Below, piece by piece: positions 1 through 8,653 of a DNA stretch of 64,000 nucleotides. Below the pieces are notes generated by a model that worked only from the letters and a program-made list of their open reading frames with translations, was not told where the DNA came from and did not search any database. Source of the DNA: Leptospira brenneri (GTDB taxonomy: Bacteria > Spirochaetota > Leptospiria > Leptospirales > Leptospiraceae); the NCBI RefSeq assembly GCF_002812125.1, contig NZ_NPDQ01000001.1, positions 124,001 to 188,000 on the forward strand. The letters are read 5' to 3'. The stretch's first letter is position 1. The number at the start of each line of letters is the position of its first letter. A program made the position numbers and the translations under genes.

Positions 1-1180
1 CATGAAGGACATCGTGGAGGAGGAGCATACAAAGATGTCTCGGTGGAATAAAATCCGCTTTTCGGCTTTTTCCGAGTAAATCTTTGCGGGCGATATTCGT
101 TCGTTCGCAGACAAGATCGATGACCATGTCTGGACTGAACCCGATTCTTTTTTTATTAGTAAGAAATCTGGCTTCTGCAATTTTCTGAATTTTTTCTTCC
201 GTGAGTAAGAAGTATTCGTAGGCCTTTTTATAGAGAACCAAATCATTTACAATTCCAATCAGAGCCCTTGAATCTCCCTCTAAACGTTCCGCAAGCCAAT
301 GCAGGAGTTTGTCGCTCGCTGGAATATTAAACTCAGAAAAATTAACTCGCAAAAGTTCAATGCGAAGAGCTAAGTCATGGGATTTCACATCGGCTTGGAG
401 ACCATGCACAAATCGAGATTTTAGCCTTTCATGTAACGGAAGTTCGTAACTTGGTCTATCGGATGCGATCACAATCTGGCGTTTTCGATCATAAAGGAAA
501 TTGAATAGGGCGAAAAATTCCTCTTGGGTTTTTTCCGCACCTCCATTCAAAAACTGAATGTCGTCAAAGAGTAAAACATTATAAGATTGATAACGAATTT
601 TAAAAGATTCGAGAGACTCTCTATTGTTTTGACGGACTGTAAAAATAAACTCATTCAAAAATGAGGTACTGTTTACGTACCGAACTGTCTTCCATGGATC
701 CTTCTTTTTGATCTCATTTCCAATGGCATGTAAGAGATGAGTTTTTCCCACACCGACGGGACCAAAAATATAAAGAGGATTGTATTTACCCGGTTGTTCC
801 GCGACACTTTTTGCGGCCGTATAAGCTATCCGATTGGAATCAGAAGTGATATAATTACTAAAAATAAACTCAGGGTTTAAGTCAGAGTCGGATTCATCAA
901 ATTTGGATTGGATGACTTCTTTTAAAATTTGAGTAGAGGATTCCGATTCTGCAAGGATGGATACTTTAAAACGATCACCTATGACTTGATAGACGGCATC
1001 CTCAATGAAACTAACATATTTGGTTTCCACATGGCGTTTGATTCCTGTGGACGGTGCAGTCAAATGCACCATTTGGTTTTCCGATTTTTCGAATCGAAGA
1101 GGTGCGATGAAATTAGAAAAGTACTTGGGAGGTATCTGTTTCGATATTTCTTCTAAAATTTCTTCCCAACGTCTTTCCAA
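1..1180 (-). CDS. dnaA: Chromosomal replication initiator DnaA (3' end outside window)
   Basis: DnaA binds DnaA boxes at oriC, melts the origin and loads the helicase. About 393 codons are visible. The order is an N-terminal domain I (residues 1-80), a short linker, then an AAA+ domain with Walker A GPVGVGKTH near residue 139 and Walker B LLFDDIQFL. The start of domain IV follows (IARKDLLGKSRKADFIPPRH), and the reading frame is cut by the left window edge. The first usable start is TTG at 1180-1178, preceded by a G-rich stretch; an in-frame TAG lies shortly upstream and no ATG intervenes. The non-ATG start is therefore forced by the sequence. The gene points away from holB, so dnaN is probably off the left edge (inference). 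Confidence 0.95.
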   Translation of the reverse strand, partial: MERRWEEILEEISKQIPPKYFSNFIAPLRFEKSENQMVHLTAPSTGIKRHVETKYVSFIEDAVYQVIGDRFKVSILAESESSTQILKEVIQSKFDESDSDLNPEFIFSNYITSDSNRIAYTAAKSVAEQPGKYNPLYIFGPVGVGKTHLLHAIGNEIKKKDPWKTVRYVNSTSFLNEFIFTVRQNNRESLESFKIRYQSYNVLLFDDIQFLNGGAEKTQEEFFALFNFLYDRKRQIVIASDRPSYELPLHERLKSRFVHGLQADVKSHDLALRIELLRVNFSEFNIPASDKLLHWLAERLEGDSRALIGIVNDLVLYKKAYEYFLLTEEKIQKIAEARFLTNKKRIGFSPDMVIDLVCERTNIARKDLLGKSRKADFIPPRHLCMLLLHDVLH

Positions 1181-1400
1181 GTTTCCCCGCCCTAAATGTG
1201 AAATCGGGTACTATACTTTTAGCAAGTAGGTAGAATTCAAATGAAAAATCCGAAAACGATCCAAACTACGAAAAATAGTCGACATCGATAAAAAAATTAT
1301 GTCACCTGACTAACTCAGAAAATTTTTTGTATTAATTTATGTTAGGTGAAGTTAAATCTATCTATTATTTTTAAAAACGAGAATTTTAAGTCGACTCAAC
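1181..1400. other. AT-rich gap between dnaA and holB, possible origin flank
   Basis: The gap is very AT-rich. It holds two GTCGAC hexamers (1278-1283 and 1390-1395), an inverted pair TCACCT/AGGTGA (1302-1307 and 1344-1349) and a near direct repeat GACTAACTCAG / GACTCAACTCAG (from 1308 and 1393). I see no clear TTATCCACA-type DnaA box, so an oriC call is not supported by the sequence alone. Confidence 0.3.
1210..1240 (-). promoter_or_regulatory. Possible dnaA promoter
   Basis: Read on the minus strand there is TTGAAT (1235-1240) and TATAGT (1210-1215), separated by 19 bases, ending about 30 bases before the dnaA TTG start. The -10 matches 5 of 6 consensus bases, but the spacer is long, so this is only a candidate. 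Confidence 0.35.
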
Positions 1401-2333
1401 TCAGGTAGCTAGTCTTAAAAAAAGTTGTGATAAAAGAACATATTCAAGTGCAGGAATTTCATAATGGAGTTTCATTTTGAAATCAAGGATGGCTTCAATC
1501 CTTCCTACGTTTGCTTCAAAGTTTTTTTGTCTGTATTCATAGAGAAGCAACAAACAAATCATTTCTAAAAAGTCAATTCCTGTGAGGCCTTCTTTGTTGG
1601 ATCGAAATTCTCCAAGTTGGTCTCTCACCCAATTTTCTAATTTAAATAACAAAATAGAATCGTGACAATGTTCTTTTACATTCTCATGCCACTCTTCTAA
1701 AAATTCATCAGAGATTTCAAAAGGATTGAGTGATCCACCATAATAAAGTTTAGCCTCGGTAATTTCATTCCTTCGAATTTTTTTGATTTCATCTTGAGGA
1801 AGATAGTTAAATGGAACACAAACCGAACGAGAAACAATGGTTGGTTTTAAATTTTTTAAATCATTTACAATCAGAATAAACTTTGTATGGGCAGGAGGTT
1901 CTTCTAAGGTTTTTAAGAGAGTGGTCTCTGCTTCGTTATTGATCCGGTTGGCTTCAGGAAAAAGAACAACGCGATATTCAGATGTATGTGGTTTGAAAGG
2001 AATCCGAGCAGACAACAACCAACGAATCGTAAAGTCTTCAGGATCTTTTTCTTTGCCAATGGCTATGTTTTTTCTTCTAGGAAATTGAATGAAGTCAGGA
2101 TGAACTCCTTTCATAAACTGCCTGCAAGAATCACAAATCCCACAAGAGGTTCCTTCCAAACAAAGAAGTTGTCTTGCAAATCTTTCAGCAGCAGTCCACT
2201 TCCCCACTCCATCAGGTCCATAAAAAATAATGGATCCAGGAATTCGTGACCTATCTTTTAAAAAAGATTTTATGTAAGTCAGTGCAACGTCTTGGCCTGA
2301 CACTTGGTCGAATGAAAACAAAGCATCAGCCAT
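1401..2333 (-). CDS. holB: DNA polymerase III delta' subunit (clamp loader)
   Basis: This AAA+ clamp-loader subunit works with DnaX and HolA to load the beta clamp. It is 310 residues, usual for the family. The N-terminal P-loop-like motif GPDGVGKW (about residues 39-46) lacks the usual Thr/Ser after the lysine, as expected of the non-hydrolysing delta' subunit. It is followed by a four-cysteine zinc module (CLEGTSCGICDSC) and a [13 protein letters not shown] sensor region typical of DnaX/HolB. The gene starts 6 bases after the ilvE stop, so the two are probably co-transcribed. The start is ATG at 2333. Confidence 0.88.
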   Translation of the reverse strand: MADALFSFDQVSGQDVALTYIKSFLKDRSRIPGSIIFYGPDGVGKWTAAERFARQLLCLEGTSCGICDSCRQFMKGVHPDFIQFPRRKNIAIGKEKDPEDFTIRWLLSARIPFKPHTSEYRVVLFPEANRINNEAETTLLKTLEEPPAHTKFILIVNDLKNLKPTIVSRSVCVPFNYLPQDEIKKIRRNEITEAKLYYGGSLNPFEISDEFLEEWHENVKEHCHDSILLFKLENWVRDQLGEFRSNKEGLTGIDFLEMICLLLLYEYRQKNFEANVGRIEAILDFKMKLHYEIPALEYVLLSQLFLRLAT

Positions 2334-2339
2334 TTTCGT

Positions 2340-3263
2340 TTAGTATACCGGAGTTAACCAATTCATATAGTTGGGTTGTTCGCCACGAACTGTTTCAAAA
2401 AAGATTGATTGGATTTTTTTTGTGATGGGACCAATGTTTCCATTTCCAATCACACGCCGGTCTACCTCTTTCACCCAAGCAACTTGTACACCGGTGCCTG
2501 AAAAAAATAATTCATCAGCAATATAAAGTTCCGAACGAGCAATGTCTCTTTCCACAACTTGGTAACCTAAGTCTTTTGCAATTTGAATGATGCTTCGACG
2601 AGTGATTCCTTCTAAGATGGAAGAAGGAATTGTGGGTGTATGAATCACTCCATCCCGAACGATAAAAAGATTTTCTGCAGAACCTTCTGAAACAAATCCT
2701 CTTGCATCCAAAAAGATGGCTTCATCCATTCCATTTTGAACGGCTTCTGATTTTGCAAGAGCTGAGTTCACATACCCACCGCTCACTTTAGAAAGTGTTG
2801 GGATTTGGTTATCTGAAAATCTTTGCCAAGAAGAGACCATCGTTGTGAGACCATTTTGAGTATCGAGGTAATCATCAAGCTTCAACGCATAGATTGTGAT
2901 GTCTGCATTTACGTCATGGAATCTGGGAGAAAGTTGGAGGGCCGAAGTATAAATAAAAGGTCTTAGGTAAACATTTTGTTTTACTTCGTTTTTTCGAAGG
3001 AGATCCAGAATGATGGATTGGATTTCTTCCGGTGTGATTTTGATTTGGAGTTGCATGATCTTTGTGGAGTTCACAAGTCGTTTGCAATGTTCGGGTAATC
3101 GGAAGACATAAAGATTTTTTTTAGCTTCGTTGTAGTATCCACGAATTCCGCCGAAGACGGCGGTACCGTATTGTAAGGCATGAGTTTGGACACTGACTTT
3201 CGCGTCTTCGGAAGGAACAATCTTTCCTTCAAAGTATGTATAAGGGAATGAATTCTGAGCCAT
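2340..3263 (-). CDS. ilvE: Branched-chain amino acid aminotransferase
   Basis: This PLP-dependent class IV aminotransferase catalyses the last step of Val/Leu/Ile synthesis and the first of their breakdown. The protein shows the family opening YFEGKIVPSEDAKVSV, the PLP-lysine motif LSKVSGGYVNS, and FVSEGSAENLF. Near the C-terminus is FFSGTGVQVAWVKEVD. I start at ATG 3263, preceded by TAGGA about 8 bases upstream. An in-frame ATG at 3299 would add 12 residues not expected in the family. holB follows 6 bases after its stop. A D-amino acid or aminodeoxychorismate lyase relative is possible but less likely from the motifs. Confidence 0.9.
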   Translation of the reverse strand: MAQNSFPYTYFEGKIVPSEDAKVSVQTHALQYGTAVFGGIRGYYNEAKKNLYVFRLPEHCKRLVNSTKIMQLQIKITPEEIQSIILDLLRKNEVKQNVYLRPFIYTSALQLSPRFHDVNADITIYALKLDDYLDTQNGLTTMVSSWQRFSDNQIPTLSKVSGGYVNSALAKSEAVQNGMDEAIFLDARGFVSEGSAENLFIVRDGVIHTPTIPSSILEGITRRSIIQIAKDLGYQVVERDIARSELYIADELFFSGTGVQVAWVKEVDRRVIGNGNIGPITKKIQSIFFETVRGEQPNYMNWLTPVY

Positions 3264-3431
3264 TGAGATTCCTATCACTCCAATCTTCTGAAGTTTCAAA
3301 ATTAGAAAATGAATTTTATCTTTTTTTCTCTCGAAGCATAGGCCGATGATTTTGATATCGTTCTAAGGAGTAGATTTAAACATCTGACTCCCTCTCATTT
3401 TTATAAGAACTGAAACTTTAGAAGACATAAT

Positions 3432-5306
3432 ATGAATCCATCTTTTTATCCTAACCAATTTGATTGTATTGTTGTCGGTGCAGGTCACGCCGGAACCGAG
3501 GCTGCTTATATCTCTGCGAAAGCTGGACTCAAAACTCTCCTCATCACAATGAACTTAGATACCATCGGACAGATGAGTTGTAATCCTGCGATTGGTGGAA
3601 TTGCCAAAGGACATATGGTTCGTGAAGTGGATGCACTCGGTGGACTTATGGGTCGGGTGATTGACCAAACGGGAATTCAATTTAAGATGTTAAACACATC
3701 CAAGGGTCCTTCTGTCTGGGCTCCTCGTGCGCAAGCGGAGAAAAAACAATATCAACTCATGGTCAAACACCAGTTGGAGAAATTACAATCGCTCTCTATC
3801 AGACAAGATACAGTTGAGGATTTAATTGTAGAAGGAAACCAAGTGACTGGTGTGATCACTGGTCGCGGTTTTACTTTTTATACAAAGCATGTGATCTTAA
3901 CCACAGGAACATTTTTATCGAGTGTGATTCATATTGGAACTTACCAAAAAGAATCTGGTCGGATTGGAGAGCCAACGACCAAAGGACTTTCTCATACACT
4001 TGCTCGTTTTGAATTACGTCTTGGTAGACTCAAAACAGGAACTCCTGCTCGTGTTCACAAAAACTCTATCAACTTTGAAGGACTGGATGTGCAAGATGGG
4101 GATGAGAACCCTCGTCCCTTTTCATTCTCCACTCCGAAGATTGATCGCAAACAAATTCCTTGTTACATCACTTACACCAACGACACCACACATGAACTGA
4201 TCAAACAAAACTTGGAATACTCACCGATGTATTCCGGCCAAATCAAAAGTATTGGCCCAAGGTATTGCCCTTCTATTGAAGACAAAGTAGTTCGTTTTGC
4301 CGAACGTGATCGCCACCAAATCTTTATCGAACCGGAAGGTTATGAAACCAACGAGATGTATCTAAATGGTGTCTCCACAAGTTTACCAGAAGAAGTACAA
4401 TGGAAGTTTCTTCGTAGCATCAAAGGTTTAGAAGAAGTGGAACTCATGCGTCCAGGTTATGCCATTGAATATGATTTTGTCGATCCGACGGAACTGAATC
4501 CAACACTGGAAACAAAAAAAGTCAAAGGTCTTTACCACGCAGGACAAATCAACGGCACTACAGGTTATGAAGAAGCGGCGGCACAAGGACTCGTTGCGGC
4601 ATACAATGTGATTCGTTCTGTTCGGAAAGAAGAACCCATTCTTTTCAAACGAAGTGAATCTTACATTGGAGTTCTTGTAGATGATTTGGTTTATAAAGGT
4701 GTGGAAGATCCCTACCGAATGTTTACGAGTCGTGCGGAGTATCGCCTACTCCTTCGCCAAGACAACGCCGACCAAAGACTGATGCAATATGGATATGAGA
4801 TGGGACTTGTGGACGAATCTCTTTATCTAGACATGAAAGATCGTTACGCTCGAATCGAAAAAATCAAAACACAGATGTTTGTGACTCCGATGAAACCAAC
4901 GGAAGAACTCACAAAAGTTTTAGAAGAAAAGAAGATCGAAAATTATAAATTCGGCCACAACGTAGCTTCGTTTTTAAAGCGTTCGGATATCAAAATAAAA
5001 GATCTCGAACCGATTGTTTCTGACTTAGAAACTTTGAACGAAGATGAAAAGGCGGTTCTCGAAATGGAAATTAAATATGAAGGGTATTTAAAACGAGAAT
5101 TGGAAACCATCGAATACCGTAAGAAGTTTTTAAACTTTCAAATTCCATCGGACTTTGATTACACAAGTGTAAAGGGATTGAAGACAGAAGCAATTGTGAA
5201 GTTGGAAAAACATAGACCTTTAAATTTAGAAAATGCTCTTCATATCTCTGGAGTGGATCCATCGGATGTAGATTTACTTCTCTATCATTTGGTAGATAGA
5301 AGATAG
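3432..5306 (+). CDS. mnmG: tRNA uridine-5-carboxymethylaminomethyl modification enzyme MnmG
   Basis: MnmG (GidA), an FAD enzyme, works with MnmE to modify U34 of tRNAs reading NNA/NNG codons. At 624 residues it has the normal length. The N-terminus holds the FAD-binding [12 protein letters not shown]; further on are [21 protein letters not shown] and the C-terminal [20 protein letters not shown] signature. A helical C-terminal domain of the kind that binds MnmE follows. The location near dnaA, rsmG and parAB is the classic origin-proximal arrangement seen in many bacteria. A hairpin terminator lies 38 bases beyond the stop. Confidence 0.96.
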   Translation: MNPSFYPNQFDCIVVGAGHAGTEAAYISAKAGLKTLLITMNLDTIGQMSCNPAIGGIAKGHMVREVDALGGLMGRVIDQTGIQFKMLNTSKGPSVWAPRAQAEKKQYQLMVKHQLEKLQSLSIRQDTVEDLIVEGNQVTGVITGRGFTFYTKHVILTTGTFLSSVIHIGTYQKESGRIGEPTTKGLSHTLARFELRLGRLKTGTPARVHKNSINFEGLDVQDGDENPRPFSFSTPKIDRKQIPCYITYTNDTTHELIKQNLEYSPMYSGQIKSIGPRYCPSIEDKVVRFAERDRHQIFIEPEGYETNEMYLNGVSTSLPEEVQWKFLRSIKGLEEVELMRPGYAIEYDFVDPTELNPTLETKKVKGLYHAGQINGTTGYEEAAAQGLVAAYNVIRSVRKEEPILFKRSESYIGVLVDDLVYKGVEDPYRMFTSRAEYRLLLRQDNADQRLMQYGYEMGLVDESLYLDMKDRYARIEKIKTQMFVTPMKPTEELTKVLEEKKIENYKFGHNVASFLKRSDIKIKDLEPIVSDLETLNEDEKAVLEMEIKYEGYLKRELETIEYRKKFLNFQIPSDFDYTSVKGLKTEAIVKLEKHRPLNLENALHISGVDPSDVDLLLYHLVDRR

Positions 5307-5343
5307 ATCAAAGAACAAGAACTTCCTTCCTTAAATAAAAAAG

Positions 5344-5369
5344 CCAAGAAGGATCACCCTTCTTGGTTT
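5344..5369. terminator. Bidirectional rho-independent terminator
   Basis: A 9-bp perfect stem CCAAGAAGG / CCTTCTTGG (5344-5352 and 5358-5366) sits between the convergent genes mnmG and the 5468-6193 gene. Read on the minus strand it is followed by CTTTTTTATTT, a strong U-tract; on the plus strand the T-run is shorter. Confidence 0.7.
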
Positions 5370-5467
5370 CTGCCATTCATCTAAGGCATCAGGCCATTTG
5401 AAATTCAGAATGAGAGCATCAACTTTAGATTCTCAGATCCATCCTGATGGGTGCCTGTGATTTAGTC

Positions 5468-6193
5468 CTATTCGTAGACTAGTACGTGGGTCTTTTCGAG
5501 GATCCAGTTGTCGCCTTGTTTCACGTGAAACGAATGGGATTCTAAACTGCCATCCGCTTTGTATTTGAGTTTATGAACGCGACGATTCTCTCCTTGAAAG
5601 AACTCTCTTTCTACGAGATTTCCTTTTGCATCAAACTTGAAATGAATTTCCCCAAGTCCTTTTTTCTTGTCATCAGTTAGATATTGGATCTGAACATTTG
5701 GACGTTTGGGATCGATTTGAAATCGAAAGGATTCATTGTCCTTAGTCTCTATGTTTTTTCCTTCAGCGGCGAAGACATTTCCTTCTCCATCACTCTCGAT
5801 GGAGTAGACAATGAGAAGTCTTCCTTCTCCATCTTTTATGTTCATTTTTTTCAGAGCACGGCCTTTGAATTGAAAGTCCTTTCTCTCAACAAGATGACCA
5901 CCGTTGTCATAAACTTCTTCGCTCGATAACAAACCATCGGTATAACGAAAGGTTGTTTTTCCGTCGCCTTTGCCTTCTTTATCAGAATAAGTTTCTGTGA
6001 TCAATTTTCCATCAGCATTGTATTCGTATTCTGCGACATAAACAACCTGCCCTTCTCCATTGCGGACGATTTCTTTGTTCGGAACTTTTTTAACTTTTTT
6101 GAACAAGTATGCATCTTTGTGGGACCACTTGCCCGGAGTGTAACCTAAAATAGGAAAGGAAAGGATGATTAAAAAACTAATGATTCGAATCAT
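5468..6193 (-). CDS. Exported protein with YD-like repeats, function unknown
   Basis: I do not recognise a specific function. From ATG 6193 (preceded by GGAG) the protein begins with a hydrophobic signal peptide, MIRIISFLIILSFPILGYT. About 200 polar residues follow, with repeated motifs of the type NADGKLITETYSDKEGKG, RYTDGLLSSEEVYDNGGHL and DAKGNLVEREFFQGENR. These resemble the beta-strand-turn repeats of MORN/YD-type proteins, which suggests an exported or surface beta-solenoid-like fold (inference). A longer in-frame ATG at 6232 would put 13 extra residues before the signal peptide. A near-perfect parS is embedded near its 3' end. The gene is divergent from rsmG. Confidence 0.7.
   Translation of the reverse strand: MIRIISFLIILSFPILGYTPGKWSHKDAYLFKKVKKVPNKEIVRNGEGQVVYVAEYEYNADGKLITETYSDKEGKGDGKTTFRYTDGLLSSEEVYDNGGHLVERKDFQFKGRALKKMNIKDGEGRLLIVYSIESDGEGNVFAAEGKNIETKDNESFRFQIDPKRPNVQIQYLTDDKKKGLGEIHFKFDAKGNLVEREFFQGENRRVHKLKYKADGSLESHSFHVKQGDNWILEKTHVLVYE
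5517..5532. promoter_or_regulatory. parS centromere-like site 1 (15/16)
   Basis: TGTTTCACGTGAAACG matches the near-universal bacterial parS consensus TGTTTCACGTGAAACA at 15 of 16 bases. It lies inside the coding sequence of the exported protein (read there as SFHVKQ), about 2.2 kb from parB. Confidence 0.9.
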
Positions 6194-6251
6194 GGAAAAG
6201 AGTTCTCCTACTGGAGACATCGGCGAATTCATTTAAAACGATAACGAGATT

Positions 6252-6995
6252 ATGTCAGAAAAAACGATCCAAGAAGAAATCCAATCGATCATACCCGATC
6301 TATTTCCCACCCTTGAACCAGAATTTGATTGGGAACTAGTGAAGAACTTTTATGAATTTCTCAAACGAGATAATGAGAAAGGAGGATTCTTTTCTCGGAA
6401 TGATTCAGAGAAAATACTCGAAAGACATATTCTGGAATCATTAATCTTTGTTTGGAAATTGAAAAGCACAGGATATGTTTCACGTGAAACAAATGTGGCC
6501 GACGTAGGAACTGGACCAGGCCTTCCCGGTTTTCTTTTTGCCCTTTTGAAAAAACCACCGCATGTTTTTCTTGTAGATTCTCAAAAACGAAAACTCGCAC
6601 TCTTAGAAACTGAAATAGAAAGTGGAAGTCTTTCTAAAATCAAGAAGCGAGTTGATTTTGTCTATGCACGTACTGAAGAGATCAGTTCTAATTTTGATGT
6701 TGTGACATCCAGGGCAATGGTCCCCTACCCATACATCGCGGAAGTGACTGCTCGAATGGTAAAACAAAAAGGAATCTTATGTCCCTTTCTTGCACAACCC
6801 TATCAAGATTTGGAAAAGGAAACGGAGGTTCTCACGAACAATGGTTTCTTGATGAAAAAAGAAATTCCCATTCCCGAATTAGAGTTTGTGGGAAAGAGAC
6901 ATATCAAAATACTGCAAAAGAATTCCCTTCCTAAAAAGGGATACCCCCGCGATTGGAAAGAAATCGTAAAGGAGACTAAAAGCAAGAATGGGTAA
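6252..6995 (+). CDS. rsmG: 16S rRNA (guanine-527-N7)-methyltransferase RsmG
   Basis: RsmG (GidB) uses S-adenosylmethionine to methylate G527 of 16S rRNA. The 247-residue protein has the family segment [19 protein letters not shown]. Next come the SAM-binding loop [13 protein letters not shown] (about residue 80-92), [10 protein letters not shown] and the [12 protein letters not shown] motif. It overlaps parA by 8 bases, so rsmG-parA-parB form one operon, as in many bacteria. A perfect parS (6476-6491) is written into its codons for GYVSRETN. Confidence 0.94.
   Translation: MSEKTIQEEIQSIIPDLFPTLEPEFDWELVKNFYEFLKRDNEKGGFFSRNDSEKILERHILESLIFVWKLKSTGYVSRETNVADVGTGPGLPGFLFALLKKPPHVFLVDSQKRKLALLETEIESGSLSKIKKRVDFVYARTEEISSNFDVVTSRAMVPYPYIAEVTARMVKQKGILCPFLAQPYQDLEKETEVLTNNGFLMKKEIPIPELEFVGKRHIKILQKNSLPKKGYPRDWKEIVKETKSKNG
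6476..6491. promoter_or_regulatory. parS site 2 (perfect)
   Basis: TGTTTCACGTGAAACA, a perfect 16-bp match to the parS consensus, lies within rsmG about 500 bp before parA. ParB nucleates here and spreads to form the partition complex. Confidence 0.96.
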
Positions 6996-7749
6996 AATCG
7001 TTTCTATCAGTAACCAAAAAGGTGGAGTCGGCAAAACGACCACGGCGATTAACTTGGCATCCAATCTTGTTGATTTAGGAAAGAAGGTTCTTCTCCTTGA
7101 TATTGATCCACAAGGAAACTCAGGTTCAGGTCTTGGGTTAGAAGTGCAGTCTTTAAATAAAACTACTTATGAAGTTTTGATTGGAGAACTCTCTGCAAGA
7201 GAAGCAGTTCAAAAAACTTTCGTAAACAATTTGGATATCATTCCTTCCAACATCAACCTTTCTGGATTGGAAGTGGACTTTCTCGGAATGGAAAGAAAGG
7301 AATTCAAATTGAAAGATGCATTGGCATCTGTCAAAGAATCGTATGATTATATTTTAATCGATTGTCCCCCTTCTCTCGGTGTTCTTACTATTAACGCTCT
7401 TTGTGCTTCACAGTCAGTGATGATCACTTTGCAAACGGAATACTTTGCTCTTGAGGGACTCTCACAACTTATGAGAATTATTTCTCTCGTGCAGTCGCAA
7501 TGGAATCCTTCCCTCGCACTCGAAGGAGTACTTCTCACCATGTATGATAAACGAACCAACTTAGCGAACCAAGTAGCAGAGGATGTTCGTAACTATTTCA
7601 AAGAAAAAGTTTATGAAACTGTCATTCCAAGAAATGTAAAATTATCCGAAGCACCTTCCTTTGGAAAACCAATCAACTACTATGACCCAGATGGTGTGGG
7701 TGCAAAAAGTTATAAAAGTTTAGCGGAAGAAATTGTAGGGAAGGCATAA
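6988..7749 (+). CDS. parA: Chromosome partitioning ATPase ParA (Soj)
   Basis: ParA is a deviant Walker ATPase that binds DNA non-specifically and moves or positions ParB-parS complexes. The 253-residue protein starts [18 protein letters not shown], with the deviant Walker A motif KGGVGKTT. It continues with [10 protein letters not shown], the Walker B region [11 protein letters not shown] and the family C-terminal [17 protein letters not shown]. There is no N-terminal helix-turn-helix, so it is the short chromosomal (Soj) type. The ATG lies inside the last codons of rsmG, and parB follows 4 bases after the stop. Confidence 0.96.
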   Translation: MGKIVSISNQKGGVGKTTTAINLASNLVDLGKKVLLLDIDPQGNSGSGLGLEVQSLNKTTYEVLIGELSAREAVQKTFVNNLDIIPSNINLSGLEVDFLGMERKEFKLKDALASVKESYDYILIDCPPSLGVLTINALCASQSVMITLQTEYFALEGLSQLMRIISLVQSQWNPSLALEGVLLTMYDKRTNLANQVAEDVRNYFKEKVYETVIPRNVKLSEAPSFGKPINYYDPDGVGAKSYKSLAEEIVGKA

Positions 7750-7753
7750 GGTT

Positions 7754-8653
7754 ATGGCACTCGGCAAAGGTAAAGTTTTAGGAAGAGGACTTGGGAATTT
7801 AATTCCAGTCAATGAAAACAATGTTGAGATTTCTAAAGACGAACTTAGTGGTCTTCGGGAAATCAAAGTCACAGAAATTTTACCAAACCCACACCAACCC
7901 AGAAAACAATTTTCTGATGCCTCCATCCAAGAGTTGTCCAACACGATAGTAGAACATGGAGTGATCCAACCCATCGTCGTACAAAAAAATCCGTCAGGAT
8001 CTGGCTTTCTTTTAGTGGCAGGAGAAAGAAGACTTCGCGCTTGTAAACTTGCTGGCTTCGCAAAAATACCTGCGATTGTACGCGATCTATCCGAAGCAGA
8101 TATGATGGAACTGGCTCTCATTGAAAACATCCAAAGAGAAAATCTAAATCCAATGGATGAGGCTCTCGCTTACCAAGCAATTATCGACAAACGAGGGTTA
8201 AAGGTTACAGACCTTGCCACTCGTGTAGGAAAAAACAGAGCCACCATTTCGAATTTGATTCGACTTTTGGCTCTTCCCAAACCATTACAAGATTGGGTGA
8301 AGGAAGGAAAACTTTCAGAAGGGCAAGCTCGTCCCCTTCTCTCTATTCCCGATTCAAAAAAACAATTTGAGGTCGGTCAAAAAGTAATCAGTGAAGGTTG
8401 GAATGTTCGGGAAGTAGAAAACTATGTTTCGAATCTTTTGAACCCTGATAAAAAATCAAAAACCTCCTCTGCAGTTGGTCCTGATAAACGTGATGCAAGT
8501 ATTGTAAAATTAGAAACGAAACTCAGAAACAAATACAGTTCCAAAGTGGAAGTTGCCCACAATGAAACCAATGGGAAAGGCAAAATTGTTTTTTCTTACG
8601 CCAACTTAAATGATATGGAAAGAATTTTAGAGCAGCTCGGTGTGAAATTGTAA
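7754..8653 (+). CDS. parB: Chromosome partitioning protein ParB (Spo0J)
   Basis: ParB binds parS, clamps around DNA in a CTP-dependent manner and recruits SMC. The 299-residue protein starts with GKVLGRGLGNLIP. The N-terminal domain has PNPHQPRKQF and the CTP-binding GERRLRACK box. A helix-turn-helix follows (LATRVGKNRATISNLIRLL), then a C-terminal dimerisation segment ending EQLGVKL. The 3' end overlaps the convergent ABC transporter gene by 27 bases. Two parS sites occur in this window, at 5517 and 6476. Confidence 0.96.
   Translation: MALGKGKVLGRGLGNLIPVNENNVEISKDELSGLREIKVTEILPNPHQPRKQFSDASIQELSNTIVEHGVIQPIVVQKNPSGSGFLLVAGERRLRACKLAGFAKIPAIVRDLSEADMMELALIENIQRENLNPMDEALAYQAIIDKRGLKVTDLATRVGKNRATISNLIRLLALPKPLQDWVKEGKLSEGQARPLLSIPDSKKQFEVGQKVISEGWNVREVENYVSNLLNPDKKSKTSSAVGPDKRDASIVKLETKLRNKYSSKVEVAHNETNGKGKIVFSYANLNDMERILEQLGVKL

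Noticed and set aside
1181..1400. Classical oriC with DnaA boxes
   Set aside because: No TTATCCACA or close variant was found in the gap, so I did not call an origin.
7720..8130. 136-residue minus-strand ORF in parB
   Set aside because: Antisense to parB with no motif or ribosome binding site.
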